A stretch of 64,000 bases of DNA, from the NCBI RefSeq assembly GCF_037325665.1, contig NC_090254.1, forward strand, positions 18,279,134 to 18,343,133. The letters run 5' to 3'. The DNA is from Littorina saxatilis (taxonomy: Eukaryota; Mollusca; Gastropoda; Littorinimorpha; Littorinidae). This document shows positions 48,788 through 60,478 of the stretch, one piece after another (positions within the stretch are counted from its first letter, which is position 1; each line of letters begins with the position of its first letter). The notes beneath the pieces are model-generated. The model saw only the letters and a program-made list of their open reading frames with translations, was not told where the DNA came from and ran no database searches. Both the position numbers and the translations under genes were made by a program.

Positions 48788-48987
48788 NNNNNNNNNNNNN
48801 NNNNNNNNNNNNNNNNNNNNNNNNNNNNNNNNNNNNNNNNNNNNNNNNNNNNNNNNNNNNNNNNNNNNNNNNNNNNNNNNNNNNNNNNNNNNNNNNNNNN
48901 NNNNNNNNNNNNNNNNNNNNNNNNNNNNNNNNNNNNNNNNNNNNNNNNNNNNNNNNNNNNNNNNNNNNNNNNNNNNNNNNNNNNNNN
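48788..48987. other. Assembly gap of 200 N
   Basis: Exactly 200 undetermined bases, most likely a fixed-size placeholder. It is followed directly by a (GT)n run, which probably caused the break. Confidence 0.98.
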
Positions 48988-49032
<45 letters not shown>

Positions 49033-49061
49033 TGAGTGTGCGTGTGAATGAGAGCGAGAGA

Positions 49062-49550
49062 CATTATTATTATTATAAGTGAGCTTATATAGCGCGAACC
49101 ACAATTAACTGTGCTCTCCGCGCTTTACATATTAATTTCTGCCGTGTGAAATGGAATTTTTTTTTACAGACAGACAGACAAACAAACATTTTTTTTACAC
49201 ACAATATATAACGCATTCACATCGACCAGCAAACCTCAAGCCTGTTAGGCGAGCATTCACCTTTCGCGGCCTTTATTCCAAGTCACACGGGTATTTGATG
49301 GACATTTTTATCTATGCCTATACAATTTTGCCAGGAAAGACCCTTTTGTCAATCGTGGGATCTTTAACGTGCACACCCCAATATAGTGTACACGAAGGGA
49401 CCTAGGTTTTTCGTCTCATCCGAAAGACTAGCACTTGAACCCACCATCTAGGTTAGGAAAGGGGGGAGAAAATAGCGGCCTGACCCAGGGTCGAACACGC
49501 AACCTCTCGATTCCGAGCGCAAGTGCGTTACCACTCGGCCACCCAGTCCC
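49062..49550 (-). repeat. tRNA-derived SINE (family B), second copy
   Basis: Reverse-orientation copy of the family at 4.3-4.8 kb: (ATT)n at the left, GCGGAGAGCACAG-like and GATCTTTAACGTGCACACCC segments, and the tRNA-like head inverse ACCACTCGGCCACCCAGTCC at the right. Confidence 0.8.
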
Positions 49551-50149
49551 AGACAGACAGACAGCTACGTTATTTTTTTTATTTTTTAAACAAATTCAAA
49601 TATTAAAAAAAAAAATTTAATAAAAAAACTTTTTCGATCTATTGTGAACAAAACAACGCCCATCTTGTACGCCCCTCTCCCTCCCCCTCAAATTCTAAAT
49701 TCCATCATTTCTTAATCAGTTCATTTTCTCCACTCGCTAATTAATTCATTCAACGAGACTGTAAGACCGAGAGAGCGCCATGGTAACCGCACGGGACGGG
49801 CCGGTAAGCGTGAATATGTAATGCGATCTTCTCGCTAACTTAATCAGATTGTGTGTACTCCCAATCTCTCGACCTCTGACCTGGGAGGCGTGTTAAGGCA
49901 TGAGTCTGCATGCTTTGTGTTGAAACAAAAGATTCATGTCTTGTCGTCGACCGAACACTTGGTAAACTTATTTTTGTTTTTTAGCCAAAGTGTGACGAGG
50001 CTACGCGAGACATAGGTCGAATGAAATGTGAGACTGAAAGACTCGACAGAAGAAAAATGTCGTGCACAACTTAAGTAAGTTGTAGGATGTTTGTGAAGTA
50101 TCTGTTTTAAACCGGATACACAAAACTGTACACACACACAAACGCACGC

Positions 50150-50372
50150 ACAAACAGGCCTGAAAGTGGCGAGTATTTCACTCGCGCATGGTGAGTAGAA
50201 ATCTGTAAATGGCGAGTAGAATTGTTAATCAACTCGCTATAGGCGAGTAAAGTTGCTGAAACACTGAATTGAAATGGTTTGTTTGGCAAGTAAAATTTGC
50301 TCTCTGGCTAGTAAATTATGAGAAGTACTAGCCAAAGGCGAGTGCCCCATTTTGTGGACTTTCAGCGCTGAC
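50150..50372. repeat. Possible MITE with repeated GGCGAGTA motifs
   Basis: The ends CCTGAAAGT and ACTTTCAG are inverted; inside, GGCGAGT or GGCAAGT/GGCTAGT followed by A occurs six or more times in about 200 bp. Class unknown. Confidence 0.45.
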
Positions 50373-51638
50373 AAACCCCACACACACTCACAGTCACACA
50401 CCTGATAGAGAGAGCAGATAGAAAGAGGGGGGGGGGGGGGGGGGGGCGAGGGGCAGAGAAAAACAGCATAAAGTGACACAATGCGGAAACTGACATCAAC
50501 TACAAAGGAAGGAACTGGCAACACTACAACATACTTCTTCAGGTGGCAACAGAAAACTGAAAACAGCGTCCAACTGATTACTTGTGACTAGATTGAGTAA
50601 CAGGAACAATGATGTTGTTCATCATGTCTATATTTAAATAGCTAAAATATCAAACTGTATCTGTAGCTGTATTTTTTTCTTCTTGTTTCAAACAGGCAAA
50701 AAGAAAACTCTGAGCAAAAATACATACATCGAAATCGGGATTCATTCCTGGTAGGTTCACAAATGCAATTTTGCCAATCCCAGTGTTTCTGTGTCTGCGT
50801 GCGTCAGTGTGTGTGTATTTGCACGTGTCACCTACATAATCAAATGCCAGTAAACGCCATCAAAGAATGGAACACCTCTATCCAACCCTCAGCCCCCTCC
50901 ACGCCCCTTTTCGATACACCCCCCCCCCCCCCCCGGTAACCGCTATGCTGCTACCTGGGTCTGTCTGTCCCCAGAACTAGCGTCTATTTGGGACATGACG
51001 TGAGCCTTTTCCCCCAGTCTATAAGTTAAGTAACACGGGTGACACCCCCCCCCCCCCCCCCCCCCGCTCTCCAGAATACCACGGGTGATTTCACCAAACT
51101 GACCAGTCTGAAGTTAGCGACCCCTCGCCAGACACGCACTACACACCGAGAAGCCTGGAGGAGGCCCAGACTTGGGTTTTCATTGACCCTGTACCAAGGT
51201 AACAAGCTAACTTTCCACCACCAGCAACGTGGCGGCTGAACTCAACCCAGGCCGGACCGTCACACGGCAAAACTGAGGCGAAAAGATCCTTCCACCACCA
51301 CACACAATCAATTATACACGTTCGCGGCCAACGTCAGTGACTGCAGGGGATGACTGATCGAGACCAATAATGATTATTTTATATACACTCAAAACTACAC
51401 GCTCAGGGGCAAAATCGAGGACGACAAAAATCGAACACGCTTTACTTCCCTCGTGCACTCAAAAACGGTCGAAATTTGAGAGTGTTAAACAAGAAAACTG
51501 GATGAAACAACACCAAAAGAGACTCACCTGTAGCAAAAGTCGCCCGCGTCTTCGTTTCCTCCCCACGCCCCCTCCGCACTACCGGCCCGTCTCTAACTAA
51601 GTGCCCCACGCTCGGCGTCCCATGCTAGAAATTCGTTG

Positions 51639-51652
51639 GTTGCCGTAGCAAC
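51639..51652 (+). promoter_or_regulatory. X-box-like motif
   Basis: GTTGCCGTAGCAAC fits the RFX consensus on both half-sites; a weaker half-match (GTTGCCATAGCG) lies about 50 bp downstream. The surrounding sequence is a non-repetitive island. Confidence 0.4.
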
Positions 51653-52060
51653 AGCGACAATGTAGCCGGCGGGCCATGCATAAATAATACTTAGTTGCCA
51701 TAGCGTGGGGCACTCCGGCAGAACCAGTTCTAAGGCACGTCTTCCACCAGGGGCAATAAAGTATTCACCAAGAGGCTGGGAAGAAAACTTCATTGGAGGA
51801 CGGAGGAGGAGGAGGAGGAGGAGGGGACAAGAAAAAGAATAACTTTGACAATTTCTTGCGAAAGTCGTCTCTTTCCTTTGTCTGTCTTTTTATTTTTGTT
51901 TGGGTGTAGGTTACAGTTTGAATAAGTTTCCGGCTTAGCTGCCTATAGCACGTCGAAGCTTCGCGCTATGTTTATATTACTGAGATCAGCCACTGAGTAT
52001 ATTGACATTTACGACAAAAACGAATGTCACAGATTCACGGATATTCTCTCTCTTTTTTTT

Positions 52061-52064
<4 letters not shown>

Positions 52065-52105
<41 letters not shown>

Positions 52106-52122
52106 TGTGTATGTGTGTGTTT
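52065..52122. repeat. (GT)n microsatellite
   Basis: About 58 bp of GT with two TATG interruptions. Confidence 0.95.
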
Positions 52123-52893
52123 TGTCTGTGTGTACGCGCGCTCCCGTGCACGGACAATACTGCCACCCAATACAATCAGTTACTTCGATATATATATGCT
52201 TTCAACGAAGTTGAATTGACATCAATGAAAGAATTAATAACCAAGGCAGATTCAGAAACACACACTTTCTCACCAACACACACACAAACACACACAAACA
52301 CGAAGATTATAGACAACAAAGTAGAGGAGAATTTAGGCTCCCCCATTACCGACCTCCCCCCCCCTCCCCCCCCCCCCCTTTTTTAAAAATTTTTTTACCC
52401 TTGATAAGCGTTCAAGGCATTTCAGTTTTTCAAGATTTCTTTCTATTTCATTTGAAAAGGCATTGCAAAAATTTCAGTGTTACTTTCTGTTCCCCTTAAA
52501 TGGGACAGCATACAAACCCATGAATACAGGAAAAGGGGCCAGAAAGACGCTCGTTTATAAATTTCGGGCCAAAAAAAATCCCAAGGACTTTTTTTTTTAT
52601 TGACTCTCCTATTATCTCGGATCTGGCGGCAAACGGTAATCGTGGTCTCAGCAAAAAAACTTGAGCTGTGCTGTTTCCTGTGGCAACTGAGCCTCGAGTG
52701 GCGACTTGCAGAGCGCTTTGTAAATCATGAGAAAACACTGCACGACTGCTATTTTTTTCTATCAAGGAAACTTGACTGCTGTGCACAATTGGACAGAGAC
52801 ACTGTGAAGTCAAAGATCGTCCATTGTTCTACGGATGTTTGATGATATGATGTTGCAGCCAGCACAATCAGTCCCCCCCCCCCCCCCCCTGCC

Positions 52894-52937
<44 letters not shown>

Positions 52938-53801
52938 ATTTACGAACACACGTCCTCAATTTCCAACCCTCGCCCTTTTCTCCGTTACCTGTTATTTAGC
53001 GAAAATCACAACGCCTTTAACACTTCGACCATTTTTTTTACAAACGAAAAAGGAAGAAAGAAAGCCCAAAGAAAGCTAGCCCAGCCCACGCCTTGAAGCA
53101 TGAATATAATCATTTACACAAAGAGATTATAAATCGTAACTTGAAAACTTGAAACATCGGCAAACAAAGCACATGCTCAGACGCAAGTTTATTATCTCCA
53201 CATGCTAACCACCCCCCCCCCCCCCATCTACACACAATCCCCCCTATCCCCTATGTCAGTTCCTCTTGAAAGAAAAAGAAACATAGCTGACGCACGTCTC
53301 TTGGTGGCTCCTTCGGAAATAGTTTTTGCACGCAAATCGCAAGATTTTCTCGCAGTAACATGTGCAACTGGGACAGATTAAAATGAAACATTAATTATTT
53401 TTTCCGTACCACCTAACTTCACACCTGCGCGCACACTAGGTTATTGCCTTTCAACGCTTTTCGTTTTTCCATCTCCTCCTCCCCCCCCCCCCCCCTTCTC
53501 TCTCTGTCTTTCTTTCCCTTATTTTTTTTAATTTTCCCTCTCACTTCTCAGCTTGCTAAATGTCTTGGATCGCTGCCAGCTAGTGCCAGGACTGCCTGGA
53601 CGCGGACACGGCGGCCCAGTGAAAACAGGTTCGACCAGAAAACAATGGACTGGGGGTTTCCATGGCAATCCACGCGCAACTTGCAAAACAATATTCAGGC
53701 TTGGGTTCCTATGAAAGGAACTCGCCTTGCAGTTGCCGGGCAAACAAAAGCCGCTTAGACCTGTCCCGCGACCGCCCAGGTATTTAGGGATAACCTGCTA
53801 C

Positions 53802-53815
53802 GTTACCATGGCAAC
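53802..53815 (+). promoter_or_regulatory. X-box motif, canonical palindromic form
   Basis: GTTACCATGGCAAC is an optimal RFX palindrome, about 1.3 kb upstream of LRRC23. A related GTTTCCATGGCAAT occurs at 53656-53669. No coding exon is recognised nearby. Confidence 0.45.
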
Positions 53816-55037
53816 GCGACCAAGCGGGGCCCGCTATGCCCCATGAATCAATAAAACTTGAATAAATCTTTTATTGGGTTTTACCTCCAAGTCGCCACTC
53901 TGTGGGGCTTTTCTGTCGCAACTTGCGACTTCTTGGCACGCTCTTGGCCCCGACCTGAGCTCGCAGAAGCGGCTTAAGTGCTACACACGACTTACAGGCA
54001 GAAACGTTGCAAGTTGCGCGAGACAGCCCCAAAGTCGACCTCAACTTGCACCGTGCCTGATAACGTCGCAAGCGAACAATACCACAAAACAACCGATACC
54101 CTTCCTACTATAATTTTTACAACGCAATTTTAATCCCACAAGTATACTATAAAAAGCTGACGTCAACGGCTACAAGCCTACCTGTGATTACCCACTATCA
54201 CACCGCCCTCCTACTTTCCGTTTTCGAGTACTGATTCAGCAACGCGAAAACTGTCAAAACAAAATGACTAAATTCTGCTAAAGTGTGAAAGCCAACAGTA
54301 AAACCATGCCGGCTTTACTGAAAATTATACAACGACAACAAATGAATAATGACCTTCAATCTATCATGTCACACCCTAGCAGGATTGGTCCCAACATGCG
54401 CAAGCGTTTCCGAGTAATAAATTCATTTCAGTCGAATCGTAAACAAAATTCTCGCAAAATACACATAAACTCACCAAACTATCCACAAAATACAACAAGC
54501 AATATTCCGGACGAACGCTAGGCAAGCGCGATTTACACATGACAAGCAACATTGAAATGTCTGTGGCTTGACGGCATGCCGAAACACACCCCCTCTCAGC
54601 GATCTTTGAACCGTATCTCGGCGCTAATAAACCATTTTGGGCTGAAAACAACGAAAATGTCCCAAAACATGCCGCTGCTTTCACTCCTGATTTTGTGCGA
54701 TCGCGACACGGATCATACAATATGACCTACTAAAAACATTCCAAAAACATCGAACAATGTTTTGTGATAACTTTTAAGGTACATCTAGCTAAAATTACAA
54801 CTTTTTGAGACTTCTAAAAGTTACAAGTTAATGGGTTACCTCAGTTGTCGATCGATGTCTTCTGCTTGTGTCTCAAAATCTCGTTGCGACGCGAGATTTT
54901 GAGAGAAACCCAATAACTTGGCATTTGCGGCGTAGAAAACGGAACTGGTGGGTTCCTTCGTTTAGGGACTACTCAACTACTGAAACTTTGACAGTGTCCA
55001 AATTTTTTTTAAAGCGTTACTTATTTATTCCCTTTCG

Positions 55038-55051
55038 GTTGCCTCAGTAAC
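55038..55051 (+). promoter_or_regulatory. RFX-type X-box upstream of LRRC23
   Basis: The sequence GTTGCCTCAGTAAC fits the X-box consensus GTNRCC-N(0-3)-RGYAAC with a two-base spacer. It lies 80-93 bp before the LRRC23 start codon, the distance at which X-boxes are typically found in ciliary genes. RFX factors control many axonemal genes in animals, so use here is a reasonable inference. Confidence 0.65.
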
Positions 55052-55130
55052 GAGACGCCATTTTGTCAATCAACAGGTGCGTGTGGCAGCCGTGTTTACA
55101 GTTGCCTCGGCGTGTTGGAACTGATACAAA

Positions 55131-55473
55131 ATGGCAGACGAGGAGAGTTTCGAGGAAGAGGAGACCGGAGGAGAGGAGCAGGATGAAGAGGATGAAGCCG
55201 AGCCGCCTGGAGACGAGGAACAAGACCCTGAACATGTGGAGGGAGAAGAAGAGGAGGAGGTATGAGATGTTTTGATTTTGCTGGAATTCAAAAGGGCGCA
55301 GCTAGTTTGTTTGGGCAGTTTACTCAACGCATTTTTTATTTTTTATTCAGTCTTTAAATCTAGGGTTTACGTGTCAGGATAGTTTACTGATTGAAATATT
55401 GTCTGTTTGTTTATACATGTAATGTGTGGGAATGAGCAACAGGGGAGAGAGAGACTGAGAGAGAGAGAGAGAT

Positions 55474-55549
<76 letters not shown>

Positions 55550-56408
55550 ACAACAGCCGTTGAACAGTACATACACTTTTGATAAACTGAAGAGCAAAAA
55601 AGTGAGGCAAATCTTACCATATTACTATGCCCAAAATGTAAAGGTGACTCTCAAATAGGTGCTCTCCCAGTTTCGCGAGGATAGCCAGTACTGGCTCCTG
55701 CAACATACCAAGACCAGATCCAGAACTAGAAGTATCCATGTGCTTGTGCACACATTTTGTCATTGTGCGTGCTTCTTTCTTTTATTAAAGAAATGCGCAT
55801 CCACCATTTATGCAAACAAGTAACTTGTGTTGATGCTTTTTTTTTTTTTTTAATTTGTGGCAGCAGGTTGATTATTGCATGTTCCTGATATTGCCCTGGT
55901 ATAGCCTACAAGAAAATCAGAAGTACTGCTCCTTTCCCCAGTCTGATTCAGTATCTTCCCTGCCCTGATTCAGTATTGCAGAGCCTGTTTTGAGAAGGTT
56001 ATCATTAAAACATGTGATTTGCTCATATATTTTTTATCGCTTTCACAAGCACAAACCAAAGGCATGTAATTTGTTTTGAATAGAAAGGACCGGTGGCTGT
56101 GAATCAGAAGTACAAATACCATCCACTTGTTATCTTTTAATTACTTTTTATTTCAAACGTTCCTTTTTTCTACAGAAAGTACCACCAAATCCCCTGACAG
56201 AGGATATCATTGCAGAGAGTTTATCACTGCTGTGTAAAACTGGAGATGGTCTTTCACATGCCTATGTCAGACTGGACATCCATGAAAGGTATGTGCAGCA
56301 TGTGTTAAGATAAATACAATAATAGGTGACTAGACACATAAAATGCATGAGATTTGGACACATTCATGTGCACATCTACGCACTCAGTATTTGTCACATG
56401 GCAGAAAG

Positions 56409-56462
<54 letters not shown>

Positions 56463-59400
56463 GTGTGGAAAGCTTGAAGTTTATACACTGGGCATACCTA
56501 TTTCATACCAGTAAACCAGCACCAGAACAAACACATGGATACAGCCATCAGTGCCTTTATAGCCTCTTCTTCTTCTTCTTCAGCGTTTAACTGTTGCTAC
56601 AAACTGGCATGTGCAACATGTTTCCCACAGTTTTGCAATCACAAGCAATCACGGACACCTGTTGAAAAGGATGATGATTAACATCTTTCACATCTACTGG
56701 GTTGATTTGCAAGTAAATGTTTTAATGTTTTTTTAGAAAGTTCATCCTGCTTGTCAGGAGGCTGAAACAATTTTGTCCTGCCATTTTTTTCAGGGGAGTT
56801 ACAGACATTTCCATCCTCAAATCATTCATTCACTTGCGCTACGTTGACGTCAGCAAAAATGCTCTCAAGGACATCTCACCACTCAGTGCGCTCACACACA
56901 TGTTGACGCTGAAGGCAGATGAGAATCTTCTGACCAGCCCACATCTGGAAGAGATGCCGTTTCTACAAGTGGCCAGCTTTAGTCACAACAGGATCAACAC
57001 CACAGAGGGCATCAACCACCCCATGTTGGAGCATCTCATTCTCAGCAGTAAGTAGGATTTGCATACAGTGGAACCCCCTTATAAGACCTCAAAACATTTA
57101 AGAAAATCAGGTCTTAAAAAGGAGGGAGTCTTAAAATGGGGCTAATTGTACAGAAGTTATGAACAAAAGTCTGAGAAAACAAGGTCTTTAAAAGGAGGAA
57201 GTCTTAAAATTGGGGGTCTTAAAAGGGGGGTTCCACTGTACAATTGTGCATGTTAGTGGAATTTAGTGGTAACGATAGTAATGTTGATAATAATCAGTTT
57301 TGTAGTAATTTTTATCATCATGGATCTCTCCCATCCATTTATGTCTGTTAGTCAAATACACTTGTGATATAGATGCAGCCAATCACTCACCTATGAGTAT
57401 GAGTACCAACAGTTGAAATGTTTTAAAAAGTATTCTGAGTACCAACAGTTGAAATATTTTAACAAGTATTCTGAGTACCAACAGTTGAAATGTTTTAACA
57501 AGTATTCTGAGTACCAACAGTTGAAATGTTTTAACAAGTATTCTGAGTACCAACAGTTGAAATGTTTTAACAAGTATTCTGAGTACCAACAGTTGAAATG
57601 TTTTAACAAGTATTCTGAGTACCAACAGTTGAAATGTTTTAACAAGTATTCTGAGTACCAACAGTTGAAATGTTTCAACAAGTATTCTGAGTACCAACAG
57701 TTGAAATGTTTTAACAAGTATTCTGAGTACCAACAGTTGAAATGTTTTAACAAGTATTCTGAGTACCAACAGTTGAAATGTTTTAACAAGTATTCTGAGT
57801 ACCAACAGTTGAAATGTTTTAACAAGTATTCTGAGTACCAACAGTTGAAATGTTTTAACAAGTATTCTGAGTACCAACAGTTGAAATGTTTTAACAAGTA
57901 TTCTGAGTACCAACAGTTGAAATGTTTTAACAAGTATTCTGAGTATCAACAGTTGAAATGTTTTAACAAGTATTCTGAGTATCAACAGTTGAAATGTTTT
58001 AACAAGTATTCTGAGTACCAACAGTTGAAATGTTTTAACAAGTATTCTGAGTACCAACAGTTGAAATGTTTTAACAAGTATTCTGAGTACCAACAGTTGA
58101 AATGTTTTAACAAGTATTCTGAGTACCAACAGTTGAAATGTTTTAACAAGTATTCTGAGTACCAACAGTTGAAATGTTTTAACAAGTATTCTGAGTACCA
58201 ACAGTTGAAATGTTTTAACAAGTATTCTGAGTACCAACAGTTGAAATGTTTTAACAAGTATTTTCACATACTCAACCATGCTGAACATGTGTTTCAACGG
58301 CTTTTTTTTTCTGCCCAAAGAGAGTGATAGTTTGAGAATGAATGTTGAAGAGAGAGAAAATGGTTAATATGTATTTTCACTGCTTCTCTTTTTCTTGGTC
58401 CAGAGGGAGTGACTGATTCGGAATTAATGTTGAAAAGAGAGAACATTATATAAAAGCACATATGACACAAAAGAAGAGAAGCAATTTCACTTGATTCTCC
58501 GTTACTTTGACGACGCAATTATTTAGCAAGCCGGTCAGCATGGAACACAGAGAGAGTTGGTGGTGCACAAATAGAGCTGTCTGTTCTATTCAACTATACT
58601 GCTAACTCATATCTGCTCAGTTGTTTCATTAATCCCTTTGTTGTTGATGACTCGTGTAATCATAATGTTTCTATTTCAAAATCTAAACAACGAAGTGTCT
58701 TTGGTAAGATGAACAAAGTTAAAAAACAAAGGATTACTGTACTCACCAATACAAGAACGAGACAAGACGGTACGAATTTCACCATTTCTATTTCAGACAA
58801 CATCATCACACAGGTCACAGGTCTTGATGCAATGAAGCTGACACGCCTACACACATTGGAACTTAGAGGGAACAAGCTTGAGTCAACGGATGGCATCTAT
58901 CTTCCAAACATCAAAAACTTGTTTCTGGTGAGCTTTTCTTTTTCTCACAGACAAAAGGCGGTAATGATACATTACCATAATAAAGATGAGCATGTTGTAT
59001 AAGTTCAAAACATATTTTCATAGTGCTGGTTTGTGTCTCAGTTGTGTTTAATAAAAGACAAAACTCTGTGTGTATGTGAACGTGTATGGGTTAGTCTGTG
59101 TATTTATGCTTGTGCATAATGCACATGTGTGTTTATACGGTTCAATTTCATATGTTTGATTTTACTTTTAAGTTTTTAATCACATATATGTGTATAAAGT
59201 TAGTGTTTGTGCATTTGCTTTGTGAGCAAATGCCGTTTGTTGTCTGTTGGTAGACACCCCCATAAATATGAAGACTGTAACGTGTTGACAATAAAAACAA
59301 TGAATCATTATTTTTTTAGGGTGCGAATGTGATCAAGAGGGTTGAAGGCTTGGGCCGATGCACTGGTCTGACAACGCTTCATCTCCGTGACAACCAGCTG

Positions 59401-60435
59401 GAGAACTTGGATGGATTTACAGAAGACCTCAAAGAACTCCAGTACATTAACTTGAGGTTAGTGTAATCCTAAGGGAAGAAAAACATCTTACAGTTACCTT
59501 TCACCAAGAAAATATTTCATTCTTTAAAGTGGTAATTTCTTTAAAGCATGTTTCAATTATTTAATTTGTTAAATTTAGTAATAAGTGGCTGTGGTATTTT
59601 CATGGGAATAAAGTAACTATAATTGTACTTATGTGTGCTGGGGTTGATCCTGAGGATGAACAAAAATCAAGGACAAATACATGTGCGGAAAAGGATGTCA
59701 GTAATGAAACTGCACCTGCTGACATGGGAACACATGTATCAATACACACACACACGTTCTTCTGCATGTGTACACATGCACACCACATAATTACATGCAC
59801 ACACACACACTCTTTCTCACTCTCTCTCTCACACACACACTAACACACATGCACAACCTCTCCTCCTGCATTCTCCTACACACACACAAAATGTGTAATA
59901 TTTTCTCATCACAGAGGTAACCTGGTAACGTCAGTGAAAGAAGCGGCCAAGCTGAAAGGTCTGCCGTTCCTGCGGGCCCTTGTGCTGTCAGAGAACCCAG
60001 TGGCGGAGGAGGATGACTACAGGCTGGAGGTTCTTATCGCTCTTCGCTCGCTCGAGCGACTCGACAAGGACGAGTTCACCGATGAAGAGCGAACGGAGGC
60101 GGAAGAGATCTTCGAAACACGAAAAGCTGAAGCAGAAGCGGCGGAGGCGGTAAGTGCATGTTTTGCTTTGCGTCTGGGAATACAGAAGGCGAGCAGTGAT
60201 CTGGTTGGCCTCACTTTGTGTGTGAAAAATGTGAGTGATGTGATCCCTGATTGCTCTTTCCCTTTGCTTGTACAGTCCAGCCTGCCTGTAACGGCCACCC
60301 AAGGGACCGACCAAAAGTAGTCCCTACAGACAGGTGCTAATTCTGGAAAGGGGAATTATATAAAAGAACAAGAGGCGAAGCCATCAAGGCTCACGTAAGA
60401 AATCGACAAACAGTAACACAAACTCAATCACTCCG

Positions 60436-60478
<43 letters not shown>

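Larger units (their letters stand above)
49560..54830. other. Gene-poor stretch with low-complexity tracts and X-box-like motifs
   Basis: Poly-C and poly-G runs (50.4, 50.9, 51.05, 52.87 kb), GT and CT repeats and short unique islands. No coding exon recognised on either strand. Confidence 0.5.

Noticed and set aside
48650-49104. Frames of about 120-130 codons across the N gap
   Set aside because: They are created by reading through undetermined bases.
51593-51793. 66-codon minus-strand frame starting MKFSSQPLGEYFIAPGG
   Set aside because: Short, no domain, and no clear splice partner; kept only as part of a unique island with an X-box-like motif.
57383-58327. Open frames of about 300 codons on both strands, looking like a 12-residue repeat protein
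   Set aside because: They are a by-product of a 36-bp tandem repeat in an LRRC23 intron; no start context, domain or splice structure supports a gene.
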